64,000 nucleotides of DNA from assembly GCF_900240305.1 (NCBI RefSeq), contig NZ_LT964854.1, forward strand, positions 124,001 through 188,000, in the 5' to 3' direction. Under the pieces are notes generated by a model. It was not told where the DNA came from and made no database searches. It was given only the letters and a program-made list of their open reading frames with translations. Origin of the DNA: Ottowia massiliensis. Lineage in GTDB: Bacteria > Pseudomonadota > Gammaproteobacteria > Burkholderiales > Burkholderiaceae_C. The stretch's first letter is position 1, and the number at the start of each line of letters is the position of its first letter. Both the position numbers and the translations under genes were made by a program. This document shows positions 25,660 through 34,060 of this stretch, one piece after another.

Positions 25660-26240
25660 TTATTTATCTGCATCAAGTTCATTTATTACATAGTTGCTCC
25701 ACATACCCTGCGCTCCTATCCAGCTTCCCCAATAACTCCGGCTGGCAAATTTCCACCAACGAACTGGTTTAGCAGCGTTTACCGTAATCAGGCGGCGGAT
25801 TTGGCCACTGCTTAGGCATTCGCGCGCGGCAACGATGGTAGTAGATGTTTTGGCCTGCGGATTGCCTGAAAACACGACGGAAAATGCGATGACAGGTCCG
25901 CCTATACCACCCAGTGTACCTTTCATCAACGGGTTCCCCGCCATTTCTTTCAAACACAAGCCTTGAACGCAAAGCTGAATTTCGTCCATCGAACTGTGGG
26001 TTTGGGTTTGCCGCTTGCATTCCACGGGTTTTAGGCTGTCTGCTTTCGTTTCCAGTTCCACCCGGTCCAGCACGCTGCAGATGCCCAGCTTTCCTGCTAA
26101 CGCATGCACTGCCCGCTCAAAGCGCACGTCCTTGCACGTTTCCTGCTCGCCCGAATCCCCCCCGCTCATACAACGCTTTTTCCTGCGTGGTCAAATAGTT
26201 CTCCGCTCACGCCCGCTCGCTATGAATCAACGCACATTGG
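25660..26240 (-). pseudogene. cas4: cas4 pseudogene, copy A
   Basis: The minus strand shows ETCKDVRFERAVHALAGKLG, SVLDRVELETKADSLKPVEC K and SSMDEIQLCVQGLCLKEMAG in one frame; the VE(C)K and DEIQLCxQxLCLxEM motifs are diagnostic of Cas4. The N-terminal zinc/Fe-S cysteine region is destroyed. The frame then shifts to RCRARMPKQWPNPPPDYGKRC plus a stop and SLVEICQPELLGKLDRSAGY VEQL, the Cas4 C-terminal cysteine region. At least two frameshifts and stops make it non-functional. Cas4 is a RecB-type nuclease that trims prespacers with Cas1. Confidence 0.8.
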
Positions 26241-26355
26241 CGCGATCAAAAAGCGCAATGCCACAAAGCGGAAAGGGGAATCAGGACCGGCGTCCTGACT
26301 CCCCTTTTGATTCACTCGGAAATGCTATTATTTCCTCGAATTTTCAAATAATATG

Positions 26356-26724
26356 CTACAGGCAGAAGATTTTCTCTATCCATTCATCTTTAGGGAATGG
26401 ACCGTGAATACTCTTGAAGCATCCCCTGCTTTCAACGCTTCTATCCAGGTCTTTGGCCACCCAGTCCACAACACAAATAACTTTGTTTGCTTCAGCAATA
26501 ACGCCTTTGACAATACCTATGTGCAAGATTCTGATGTCAGATGCTCCTTTCCCCTTCATTCGCTTGATCGCAATTCGATCACCCACTTGTATTTTTTCTC
26601 CTGTTTTGAATTGCTCGGTCTGTTCTTCCTCGTCCCATCCCAGCATCCAATAACCATTTTCAACAAAAAACTGATCCTGGTGATCTTGTCCACCCCAGGA
26701 AGCTCCAACTAACCAATATTTCAT
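26356..26724 (-). CDS. Small PUA/EVE-like protein of unknown function
   Basis: 122 aa, intact, with a clear ribosome site (TAGGAGTAACGATATG). Sequence MKYWLVGASWGGQDHQDQFF, ENGYWMLGW, KIQVGDRIAIKRMKGKGASD IRILHIGIVKG and VDWVAKDL has the KYWLVG start, central GDRIAIKRM strand and HIGIVKG strand expected of EVE/PUA-type modified-base-binding domains, which are often fused to or located beside restriction-like ATPases. I assign the fold by pattern only. It separates the two broken cas4 copies and is far better preserved than they are. Confidence 0.65.
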   Translation of the reverse strand: MKYWLVGASWGGQDHQDQFFVENGYWMLGWDEEEQTEQFKTGEKIQVGDRIAIKRMKGKGASDIRILHIGIVKGVIAEANKVICVVDWVAKDLDRSVESRGCFKSIHGPFPKDEWIEKIFCL

Positions 26725-26784
26725 ATCGTTACTCCTAGCATATTAAAAACTTACAGACAATATTCCAGACTCACAGCCATTAAG

Positions 26785-27425
26785 ACCGCCTGAATCGCCA
26801 TTTACGCGCTTCTCTTATTATCCAGCTGCTCCATATATTCCGCCTCCCTATCCCATTCCCCGACAACTCCAGCTGACAAATCTCTGCCAACGAGCAGGCT
26901 TTGCAGCGTTTGCCATAGTTCGGCGACGGGGTTTCGCCGCAGCTCAGGCGCTCGCGCGCGGCAGCAATGTTAGCAGATGTTTTGACTCGCAATCGTCTGA
27001 AAACGCGATGGGGACGCAGTGGCGAGTTTGCCTATGCCATGACGCATCTTCGCTGGCTATTTCCTGTCATTTCTTGCAAGCACAAGCTCTGGACGCAGAA
27101 CTAGATTTCGCCCATCGGATCGGCTTCAGGCTTGCCGGCTTGCATTTCACCGGTTGCCTTCGCTTCCAGTTCCACCCAGTCCAGCACGCTGCCGAATACC
27201 CAGCTTCTCCGCTAACACATGCACTGCCCGCTCAAAGCGCACGTCCTTGCACGTTTCCTGCCCGCCCGAATCCACCCACACTCGTGCAACGCTTTACCCT
27301 GTGCGGTCAAATAGTTCTCCGCCCATGCCTGCTCGTTATGAATCAACGCACATTGATGCAGGCAGAAGATGTAATGTTGCAGGGCAGAAAAGGGAATCGG
27401 GTGCGTATTCTGAATTGCCCTTTGG
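26785..27425 (-). pseudogene. cas4: cas4 pseudogene, copy B
   Basis: The N-terminus is preserved: IPFSALQHYIFCLHQCALIH NEQAWAENYLTAQGKALHE (about 27250-27400), the Cas4 start with the first cysteine pair (FC..QC). After a frameshift, ETCKDVRFERAV and AEKLGI continue. The middle has a stop in DEI(stop)FCVQSLCLQEM-type sequence, and the C-terminus reads AAARERLSCGETPSPNYGKR CKACSLAEICQLEL with the three remaining cysteines. Copies A and B are homologous along their length but not identical, so either a tandem duplication or two acquisitions occurred. Neither is intact. Confidence 0.82.
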
Positions 27426-27439
27426 CTTCCGGTTGAAAA

Positions 27440-27850
27440 TACGGCCATTTCTTTGAATGTTTTAAAAGGCCGTCGATTTGTTGCGAAACCAAGTCCTCAA
27501 GGTTTTTCGGTTCGTAGCTGCTATCTTCATTCTCTTTCAGACTGCCGTGCACTTTGGTGGAAGAGTATTATCCTGCTTTGCAGTTATGTTCCGATCAAAT
27601 GAGTTTCATCACTTCCACGTTGCCTTCTGGCAGGCGAATGATGCGTCGCCCTCAAAGAGTTTGGTTAATACGGTTTTGATTTTTTCGGCATCGTCATCTG
27701 AAAAACCGGTGCGCTTGGCAAATTGCGGCGACTTGGCGTCAAAAACGATATGCACGCCGTGATCAACGCGGTGTTTCATGCCCATGGTGTCGGAGCTTTT
27801 TCGTGCCGTCGTCTTCGCCGCCGAATGCGAAGACTTGTACGAAGTAGCGC
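27440..27850 (-). pseudogene. cas7: cas7 (Csd2-like) C-terminal remnant
   Basis: On the minus strand MKHRVDHGVHIVFDAKSPQF, AKRTGFSDDDAEKIKTVLTK LFEGDASFA is followed, after a frameshift near 27640, by EVMKLIWSEHNCKAG, a stop, and YSSTKVHGSLKENEDSSYEP. This matches the C-terminal half of type I-C Cas7 as I know it (TGFSxEDxExI...LFExDAS..ARPEG, YSSAKVHRSLKVN). Upstream residues YFVQVFAFGGEDDG may belong to the same gene. Cas7 forms the Cascade backbone that holds crRNA. It directly precedes cas4 copy B, as in I-C operons. Confidence 0.6.
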
Positions 27851-28100
27851 ACGCTCAGCCATTTTCCGCAGGCTTGTTGGCAATGTCGTCTTTGTTGGCT
27901 TTTTGGGGCATTAAACGCGTTCGCGCCCAAGCCGGCATTTTGTCTTTTGCGCGGTTGGCAAGGCTGGTTATGCCGTCTGTTTTTTTCGTTCGATGGCACA
28001 TCGCCGTTGCCTTGCTGGCAGTCGCGGATTTTGCGTTTCAGGCACGTTTCGGTCATTTCGCCAAGGCCTTGAAAATCGGCGCGCGGGCGGTTGCTATTTA

Positions 28101-28260
28101 AAAACCTGTTCACAATCTGTCCGGGGGCAGCAAGCGTGAAATCGGAAGGCCTGCGACGTTGCAAATCCTCACCGGGTTGCATGACCCATCTTTGGTTTGC
28201 GCCTTGTAGCCCATCCTGATCAGCTCTTTCTTCTTTGGAAAAGAGCGTGTGATGCCTGGC
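28101..28260 (+). repeat. Dispersed repeat family B, copy 6
   Basis: AACCTGTTCACAATCTGTCC, GGCCTGCGACGTTGCAAATC, CTCACCGGG, GGTTTGCGCCTTGTAGCCCA, TCCTGATC. Among the best preserved copies; it lies between the cas remnants and the ybjN-like gene. Confidence 0.7.
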
Positions 28261-28320
28261 AGGCGGGCCGTCCGCAGTACATTCCAGCCCCTGCGAACGC
28301 AATCCAAGCGAAAGATCTCC

Positions 28321-28782
28321 ATGACAGACCACCTGCCGGAAGGCAAGCTGCCCGATTCCATCGCGTCCATCATTGAAGACATGCCCCTTGTCATCTCCAA
28401 GATCAGCGCGGGGCAGCTCATGAACCTGGCCCGCGAAGAGGGCTATTCCTGCTCCCTTGACGAAGACGGCGACCTGCTCTGGAAGATGGACGGCTACACC
28501 ACCTACCTGTTCATATCCAAAAGCGGGCGCATCATCACTTTTCAGACGGGCTTTCAGTGCAGCGACGAAGACGAGGCCGCGCTGCTTCAGCGCATCAACC
28601 AGTGGCATCGCGGTATCCGCTTCGCGCGCACCTACTACGAGAAGCGCCCCGAAAACGCTGATCTGCTCAAGCTGGAGCTGGACATTGATCTGACCGGCGG
28701 CGTGACCAAGGAGCGTCTGATCGACTTTCTGATCACCTGCCGCGACATGTTCGGCAAGTGGCGCGCCGAAGTGCTCGATTGA
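28321..28782 (+). CDS. YbjN domain protein
   Basis: 153 aa from ATG 28321 (MTDHLPEGKLPDSIASIIED). Core motifs are ISAGQLMNLAREEGYSCSLD EDGDLLWKMDGY (about 25-57), followed by IITFQTGFQC and RINQWHRGIRFARTYYE, then a C-terminal LDIDLTGGVTKERLIDFLIT C. The alternating strand-helix layout with a GGV(S/T)...L segment is that of YbjN-family putative sensory regulators, whose biochemical role is not settled. It is monocistronic and followed by a strong terminator. Confidence 0.8.
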   Translation: MTDHLPEGKLPDSIASIIEDMPLVISKISAGQLMNLAREEGYSCSLDEDGDLLWKMDGYTTYLFISKSGRIITFQTGFQCSDEDEAALLQRINQWHRGIRFARTYYEKRPENADLLKLELDIDLTGGVTKERLIDFLITCRDMFGKWRAEVLD

Positions 28783-28804
28783 CTCAGCATCTTTTGCTGC
28801 AAGG

Positions 28805-28842
28805 GAAAGGCCAGTCTCTTTGCGGAGGCTGGCCTTTTGTTT
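28805..28842 (+). terminator. Rho-independent terminator after the ybjN-like gene
   Basis: AAAGGCCAGTCTC, loop TTTGCG, GAGGCTGGCCTTTTGTTT: a 12-bp GC-rich stem ending in a T-rich tract. Confidence 0.88.
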
Positions 28843-28887
28843 GGCATCCGTCCGCGCGACGCAGGTGCTGACCACGGCGGGTAGAAC

Positions 28888-28973
28888 GCATCAATAAAAA
28901 GAGCAAATTCAAGGGAAAAAAATGCCGTTTCGCGCAGATTTCACTAGGACATCATGCTATGAACAAAAGAGCG
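28888..28973 (+). repeat. Dispersed repeat family A, copy 8
   Basis: GCATCAATAAAAAGAGCAAA, TTTCGCGCAGATTT, CACTAGGACATCATGCTATG, ACAAAAGAGCG. Confidence 0.88.
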
Positions 28974-29037
28974 CCATGAGGCTGCTTTTTTACCTCTCCT
29001 GGAGGGGCCGCGAACGGTTTTTGAGAGAAGCGGGCAT

Positions 29038-29073
29038 GAAAAAAACCGGCTGGCGCATGGCGCGCAGCCGGTT
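29038..29073 (-). terminator. Rho-independent terminator of the 29.1-kb secreted protein gene
   Basis: On the minus strand AAACCGGCTGCGCGCC, loop, GCGCCAGCCGGTTTTTTTC: a long stem and a T7 tract, 18 bp beyond the stop of the minus-strand gene. Confidence 0.85.
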
Positions 29074-29090
29074 TCCGGAGGCCTGCCGCG

Positions 29091-29549
29091 TCACTCGCTG
29101 GCGGGAGCTGATGCCGCAGCCGGTTGGGCAGGCTGCTCGATGCGCTCGACCTTCGTGCGAATGCCGCCGCCCTTGGCCGGGGTGACGGGCACGGAGCCTG
29201 CGGCGCGGCGTGCGCTCCTTTTGCCGCGCACGGCTGTACTGCGGCGAGCGGTTCTCTTTTTGCCTGCCTTGGCGCGCGGGGCGCTGGCTGAAGAGGATTT
29301 GTCCCAGGTGTCGATTTCCTTGCCGCAGTCGGGGTCGGCCACGCCAAAGCTCATGGTGGCGCCAGCGCCGAACTTGCGCGGCACGGTGTCGTGCAAGGGC
29401 TGCGACATGTCCACGGGCGGGTTGGGCGATTCGGAAATGATTTGGCCTTTGGCGTTGCGCACGATGTAGCAAGAAGCCTGGGCGGAGATGGAGGCCAGGG
29501 CGGCAGCGCCTGCAACGAGGGCGATGGCGAAGGCTTTGGATTTTTTCAT
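29091..29549 (-). CDS. Small secreted basic protein, unknown function
   Basis: 152 aa. The signal peptide MKKSKAFAIALVAGAAALAS ISAQAS is cleaved before CYIVRN. The mature N-terminal half, YIVRNAKGQIISESPNPPVD MSQPLHDTVPRKFG, followed by DPDCGKEIDTW, has two or three cysteines and looks like a short folded domain. The C-terminal half is Lys/Arg/Ala-rich (KAGKKRTARRSTAVRGKRSA RRAAG) and histone-like, suggesting surface or nucleic-acid contact. No family recognised, although the YIV.NAKG...I..S..PPVDMS pattern recurs in small betaproteobacterial periplasmic proteins. Ends in its own terminator. Confidence 0.75.
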   Translation of the reverse strand: MKKSKAFAIALVAGAAALASISAQASCYIVRNAKGQIISESPNPPVDMSQPLHDTVPRKFGAGATMSFGVADPDCGKEIDTWDKSSSASAPRAKAGKKRTARRSTAVRGKRSARRAAGSVPVTPAKGGGIRTKVERIEQPAQPAAASAPASE

Positions 29550-29785
29550 GCGGGTCTTTCGCGGCTGAACGGGTTGGAGTTACAAAGTTTACAAGAGCGG
29601 CATGTTTGCCGCGCCTGCGCTGGCTGTCAAGCGTGGCGGCGCAAAGCGGCCTGGCCCAGGGCGGGCTGATGTGGCGCATAACCCACGCTGGGCTGCCGGA
29701 GCTTGCCCGCGCGCCTGCGGTTTGACCGCTGGGCGTTCATGACCAGCATGGCCTGGCTGCTCAGCCAATGCTTGAAGAGGGCATG

Positions 29786-29815
29786 AAAAAACCGGTGCGA
29801 GACCGGTTTTCTTTA
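29786..29815 (-). terminator. Rho-independent terminator of the 29.8-kb lipoprotein gene
   Basis: AAAACCGGT, loop CTCG-type, ACCGGTTTTTTC on the minus strand; short but perfect 8-bp stem with T6. Both flanks are A/T tracts, so it may work in both directions. Confidence 0.8.
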
Positions 29816-29831
29816 TGCAGGAAGATGGCTC

Positions 29832-30365
29832 TTATTCGTCGGCCATCTGGCGCTCGCGTTCAGCTTCAAAGGCTTCGCGCAAGGCGGCCTTCTCAGCGGC
29901 GGGCGGCGCGCCGTAGTACACGGGGCGGACCTTGGCGGGTTTGCCGTTCGCAAAGTTGGCATGCAGGCCATAGGCTTTGGTTTCGCCCAGCAGGAAGAAG
30001 AAGGTGTTCGGGCAGTTGTGCTGCTCGCATACGGAGCCTTGCCAGTAGCGCTTGCCATTGATGAGGGCTTCTTCAGCGGGCGAGGTGGGGCCTTCGCCTT
30101 TGCGGATCCAGGCGGGCGCACCTTTGCGGCTGGCAGTCATGCGTGCCCATGCCTTTTTGGCGGGCTGATCTTCCAGCAGGTTGTAAAGGTAGGGGCCTTC
30201 AGGCTCGGCGGCAGCTGGCTCGGCAGCCGGCTCTGGCGCGCTTTGCGTTTGGGCTGGCTGCGCTTCAGGCTGGGGCGCCGGGGCTTTTTCAGCCGATCCG
30301 AAGCAGCCCGACAGCAGGGCGATGGCGGCAACGCAGGCCGTGAGGGTGGCGAGGCGGGTTTTCAT
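29832..30365 (-). CDS. Lipoprotein, unknown function
   Basis: 177 aa. The N-terminus MKTRLATLTACVAAIALLSG CFG has a perfect lipobox LSGC (Cys 21). A Pro/Ala/Glu-rich linker (about 25-60) leads to a conserved-looking domain with AWARMTASRKGAPAWIRKGE, GPTSPAEEALINGKRYWQGS, VCEQHNCPNTFFFLLGETK and AYGLHANFANG. The V C..H.C...F...L....KAYG pattern is that of Ivy-type (C-type lysozyme inhibitor) proteins, in which a CxxxxC loop blocks lysozyme. I regard inhibitor function as possible but unproven. Monocistronic with its own terminator. Confidence 0.75.
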   Translation of the reverse strand: MKTRLATLTACVAAIALLSGCFGSAEKAPAPQPEAQPAQTQSAPEPAAEPAAAEPEGPYLYNLLEDQPAKKAWARMTASRKGAPAWIRKGEGPTSPAEEALINGKRYWQGSVCEQHNCPNTFFFLLGETKAYGLHANFANGKPAKVRPVYYGAPPAAEKAALREAFEAERERQMADE

Positions 30366-31013
30366 GAGGTGATGCCTTTCATGAAGTTGAAGAAAGCGCG
30401 AGTGTAGGCCGGGCAGGCTGGAAAAAGCTGTTTCGCAGCGGGAGAAAGAGAAACGAATTCAGGCGCAGCAATACGCAAAGGCCCCAAGTTTCATCGGCTC
30501 CCAAAGTTTGAGATGGAAAGATATGAGGTTGATGTGTTCGGGAGAAAAACCGCCGCTCTGACGAATCACCCTCTGTGCAGAGCGTGTGCTGCGGCTGACG
30601 CTGTTATTCGTCTCCAGAATTCATTCATATGCACGCATGCAGCCGTTTTTTTCCTGATGGGAGATGCCAAACCCTGCGGCTCCGGAGTCTGTTCTCCGCC
30701 TGAGCGCAAATGCGGAAAGAACGGGTTAGACGTGGCTGCTCGCAAGCAGGATTGGCGCTTCTTTATTCATAGCGTCATGTCCTGGTGAAACCAGCGCGAA
30801 ACGGCATTTAAGCTCCTTGAATTCGCTCCTGTTTTTGATGTACCAGGGCGAGCAGCCAAAGCGCCCAGCAAAAATTTCCCAATAAAAGCGAAGATTCGCC
30901 CAATAGTCCGCCAGCGCCCGTGAATCGGGAGCTGGCGGCTATTAAAAAAAAAGGAAGCAAAATCGCGCCCTTTTTTGCTTTGCCCTTTTTCATCCACCGC
31001 TTCCTGAGCCGAC
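30366..31013. other. Gene-free stretch upstream of the MscS gene
   Basis: No supported gene; the short open frames have no recognisable protein features. Family A copy 9 (inverse) lies at 30760-30840. A/T-rich sequence at 30935-30965 (TATTAAAAAAAAAGG-type) probably carries the mscS-like promoter. The segment 30480-30760 is of mixed composition and shows nothing else. Confidence 0.55.
30760..30840 (-). repeat. Dispersed repeat family A, copy 9
   Basis: In reverse complement: CATCAAAAACAGGAGCGAAT TCAAGGAGC, TTTCGCGCTGGTTT, CACCAGGACATGACGCTATG. CTAG of the core is changed to CCAG. Confidence 0.85.
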
Positions 31014-32504
31014 ATGAACGACGCCAGCCGCCTTCTTGAAATCACCCCCCGCGCGGGCACGCTGCAAATTGACAACTGGGCTGAGTGGTGGAGCGCGTTT
31101 GCCCAGCGCACCACCTGGCTGGATGCGCTGGCGCTGGCCTTGGGCGCTTTGCTGGCCTGGCTGCTGGTGCGCTGGCTGGGCGCGTGGGCTGCCCGCGTGG
31201 CCGGGCAGCTGCGGGCCGCGCGCCATGAGGCCGATGGCGCAGGCAGTGGCGCAGCGGGCCAGTCGCGGCTGTCGGTGCTGTTTGGCACGCGGCAGGTTGA
31301 CGGGGCGCTGTTTCCGCTGTTCTGGCTGGGGCTGACGTATCTGGAGCGCATGGCGCTGCTGCACTGGGTGGGGCACGCGCCGCTGCTGCGGCTGGCGCTG
31401 CCCGCGCTGACGGCGCTGCTGCTCATTCGCAGCGTGGCGACGGTGCTGCGGGCGGCGCTGCCGGGCGTGGCGGCGGTGCGGCTGCTGGAGCGCACGGTGT
31501 CATGGGCGGCGTGGATCGGCATGCTGCTGTGGGTCAGCGGCGTGCTGCCAGCGGTAATGCGGCAGCTGGACACCATCACCTGGAAGATGGGCGGCACGCA
31601 AATGTCGGTGACCGATCTGATTGAGGGCGCGCTCACCGCCGGGGCGCTGATGCTGCTGGCGCTGTGGGCGTCTTCGTATCTGGAAGAGCGCCTGCTGCGC
31701 CGGGCCACGGGCGCAACGCTGTCGGTGCGCAAAGCGGTGGCCAAGGCCACGCGGGCATTCATGCTGTTTCTCGGGCTAATGCTGGGGCTTTCGGCCGTGG
31801 GCATCGACCTGACGGCGCTGTCGGTGCTGGGCGGCGCCATGGGCGTGGGCATCGGCTTCGGGCTGCAAAAGCTGGCGGCCAGTTACATCAGCGGCTTTCT
31901 GGTGCTGGCCGAGCGCAGCCTGCGCATAGGCGATCTGGTGCGCGTGGGCGGCTTTGAAGGCAGCATTGCCGACATTCGCACGCGCTACACCGTGATTCGC
32001 GCCACCAACGGCTCCGAAGCGCTGGTGCCCAACGAAACGCTGATGACCAGCACGGTGGAAAACCTGTCGTTTTCAGACTCGCGCCTGAACCAGAGCACCA
32101 CCATCACCGTGGGCTACGACAGCGACGCCGCCCAGGTGCAGCGCCTGCTGGAGCAGGCCGCACTGCAATGTTCGCGCGTGCTGCGCCAGCCCGCGCCAGC
32201 CGCGCTGCTGAACAACTTTGGCGCCGACGGGCTGGAGTTCACCCTGAGCTACTGGCTGGGCGACCCTGAAAACGGCGGCCTGGGCGGCGTGCGCTCGCAA
32301 GTGAACCTGGCCATTCTGGATGCCCTGCGCGGCGCAGGCGTAGACATTCCCTACCCGCAGCGGGTGCTGCACATCAACCCGCCCGAAAGCGCCAGTGCTG
32401 CCGTTGCCGGCGCTGGCGCCAAACAGGCCCCAGGAGCCGGCCCGCAGACCATCCATGAAGGCGGGCAGGGCACGGCCGCCAGCGCTGAAGCAGGCATGCG
32501 CTAA
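31014..32504 (+). CDS. MscS family small-conductance mechanosensitive channel
   Basis: 496 aa, longer than E. coli MscS (286 aa), because of three or four extra N-terminal helices. The pore helix and beta domain are clear: AFMLFLGLMLGLSAVGIDLT ALSVLGGAMGVGIGFGLQKL AASYISGFLVLAERSLRIGD (about 244-306), then RYTVIRATNGSEALVPNETL and STVENLSFSD. GFGLQKLA...SG matches the TM3/Asn-containing hinge. Such channels open on hypo-osmotic shock. The C-terminal 30 residues are Ala/Gly-rich. Upstream and downstream are dispersed repeats, so it appears monocistronic. Confidence 0.93.
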   Translation: MNDASRLLEITPRAGTLQIDNWAEWWSAFAQRTTWLDALALALGALLAWLLVRWLGAWAARVAGQLRAARHEADGAGSGAAGQSRLSVLFGTRQVDGALFPLFWLGLTYLERMALLHWVGHAPLLRLALPALTALLLIRSVATVLRAALPGVAAVRLLERTVSWAAWIGMLLWVSGVLPAVMRQLDTITWKMGGTQMSVTDLIEGALTAGALMLLALWASSYLEERLLRRATGATLSVRKAVAKATRAFMLFLGLMLGLSAVGIDLTALSVLGGAMGVGIGFGLQKLAASYISGFLVLAERSLRIGDLVRVGGFEGSIADIRTRYTVIRATNGSEALVPNETLMTSTVENLSFSDSRLNQSTTITVGYDSDAAQVQRLLEQAALQCSRVLRQPAPAALLNNFGADGLEFTLSYWLGDPENGGLGGVRSQVNLAILDALRGAGVDIPYPQRVLHINPPESASAAVAGAGAKQAPGAGPQTIHEGGQGTAASAEAGMR

Positions 32505-32520
32505 TGCGAAGGCAGCGCTT

Positions 32521-32610
32521 AATTAGCTCCTCTTTCAATAGCATGAGGTCCTAGAACAAAGGGCGCGAAGGCGGTTTTTCTACCCTTCAGATTCGCTCTT
32601 GTTTTTAATG
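32521..32610 (-). repeat. Dispersed repeat family A, copy 10
   Basis: In plus orientation AGCTCCTCTTTCAATAGC, GGTCCTAGAACAAAGGGCGC, GAAGGCGG, TTCAGATTCGCTCTTGTTTT. Nearly identical to the truncated copy beside the insertion sequence at 52.1 kb. Confidence 0.9.
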
Positions 32611-32701
32611 AATTGAGCGCTTCTTGGAAAGCCTTGTTCCGAGGAACAGAAGGGTATCCAGGCCGGGCATGCGAAGGAGCGGCTTCTACAATCTGCCGCC
32701 T

Positions 32702-33025
32702 ATGTCCAAAGCACTCCTGACCACTGTCTTGCTGGCTGCTGCGCCAGCCTTTGTTTCTGTTTCCGCGCTCGCGCAGGCCGTGGCTGGGCAGGCCGCGCCT
32801 GTGGAAGCTGCCGCGCCGCAGCCGGGCGTGAAGGAGAGCGGGCAGCGCGTGGAGCATTTGCGCGTGGAAGACGGCGGCAGCCGCATTGACGAGGTGCGCG
32901 TAGGCGGGCAAACGCGCAGCATTTCCGTGCAGCCGAAGGTGACGCAGCTGCCTGCCTATGACGTGCGGCCCGCCCGCCAGGGGCAGCAGCAGGGCGATCG
33001 CGTGTGGAAGATTGGCAATTTCTGA
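32702..33025 (+). CDS. DUF2782 family periplasmic protein
   Basis: 107 aa from ATG 32702. The signal peptide MSKALLTTVLLAAAPAFVSV SALAQA is followed by QRVEHLRVEDGGSRIDEVRV GGQTRSISVQPK and YDVRP, ending in WKIGNF. The R(V)E.LR.EDAGSRIDE.RV.G pattern and terminal W.I..F are the DUF2782 signature. Function unknown; it is conserved next to thrB and polA in Burkholderiales. It lies 12 bp before thrB, presumably in one operon. Confidence 0.88.
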   Translation: MSKALLTTVLLAAAPAFVSVSALAQAVAGQAAPVEAAAPQPGVKESGQRVEHLRVEDGGSRIDEVRVGGQTRSISVQPKVTQLPAYDVRPARQGQQQGDRVWKIGNF

Positions 33026-33037
33026 TCCGCGCGGCGC

Positions 33038-34060
33038 ATGGCTGTCTTTACCCCGGTTCCTGAAACCGATGCCGCGCCGCTGTTCAAGGCGCTGGGCCTG
33101 GGCCGCCTCAAAGCGCTGCAGGGCATTGAGGGCGGCATCGAGAACACCAATTTCTTTGCCACGACCGAACTTGATGGCGCAGAGCATGAATGGGTGCTGA
33201 CGCTGTTCGAGCGGCTGACGCACGCGCAGCTGCCGTTTTATTTGCACCTGATGAAGCACCTGGCGCAGCGCGGCATTCCCGTGCCCGAGCCGCAAGCCAA
33301 GCCCGAAGGCATGCGCCGCCGCCCCGGCGAAGACGAGCTGCTGCACACCTTGCGCGGCAAACCGGCGGCCATCGTGAACCGCCTGCGCGGCAAGAGCGTG
33401 CTGGCGCCCGCGCCCGCGCACTGCGCCGCCGTGGGCGGCATGCTGGCGCGCATGCATCTGGCCGGGCGCGACTACGGGCGCAGCCAGCCCAATTTGCGCG
33501 GCCTGCCCTGGTGGAATGAAACCGTGCCGGTGGTGCTGCCGCATCTGGCCGCAGGCGAAGCTGCGCTGCTGCAAGCCGAGCTGGCGTATCAGAACCACGT
33601 GGCCGCCAGCAGCGCCTGGGCTGCTTTGCCGCGCGGGCCGGTGCACGCCGATCTGTTCCGCGACAACGTGATGTTTGACGATGAAGCGGGCGCGCCGGAT
33701 GCGCCGCGCCTGACGGGCTTTTTCGACTTCTACTTTGCGGGCGTGGACGCCTGGCTGTTCGATTTGGCGGTGACGCTCAACGACTGGGCCACTGATTTGC
33801 CCACGGGCGCGCTGGATTTGCCGCGCGCACGCGCGCTGGTGGCGGCCTACCAGGCCGAGCGCGCGCTCACGCAGGCCGAGCGCGATCTGCTACCCGCCAT
33901 GCTGCGCGCGGGAGCGCTGCGCTTTTGGCTCTCTCGCCTGTGGGACTGGCACTTGCCCCGGCAGGCCAGCTTGCTCAAGCCGCACGATCCCGCGCATTTC
34001 GAGCGCGTGCTGCGCCAGCGGCTGGCGCAGCCGCTCACGATGGCGGCGCTTGAATCATGA
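33038..34060 (+). CDS. thrB: Homoserine kinase, ThrB type II (APH fold)
   Basis: 340 aa. MAVFTPVPETDAAPLFKALG LG is the typical start of the aminoglycoside-phosphotransferase-like ThrB of Proteobacteria, which phosphorylates homoserine in threonine synthesis. IEGGIENTNFFATT lies near 30-43, the catalytic loop PVHADLFRDNVMFDD (HxDLFxxN, about 203-217) and the metal site GFFDFYFAGVDAWLFDLAVT (about 228-247). Its stop overlaps the start of the next gene (ATGA), implying coupling. Confidence 0.96.
   Translation: MAVFTPVPETDAAPLFKALGLGRLKALQGIEGGIENTNFFATTELDGAEHEWVLTLFERLTHAQLPFYLHLMKHLAQRGIPVPEPQAKPEGMRRRPGEDELLHTLRGKPAAIVNRLRGKSVLAPAPAHCAAVGGMLARMHLAGRDYGRSQPNLRGLPWWNETVPVVLPHLAAGEAALLQAELAYQNHVAASSAWAALPRGPVHADLFRDNVMFDDEAGAPDAPRLTGFFDFYFAGVDAWLFDLAVTLNDWATDLPTGALDLPRARALVAAYQAERALTQAERDLLPAMLRAGALRFWLSRLWDWHLPRQASLLKPHDPAHFERVLRQRLAQPLTMAALES

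Noticed and set aside
27763..28875. 370-codon minus frame and 107-codon plus frame around 28 kb
   Set aside because: The minus frame lies opposite the ybjN-like gene and family B; the plus frame lacks a ribosome site and overlaps the cas7 remnant. A short part near 27800 may belong to cas7 but the frame as a whole is not a gene.
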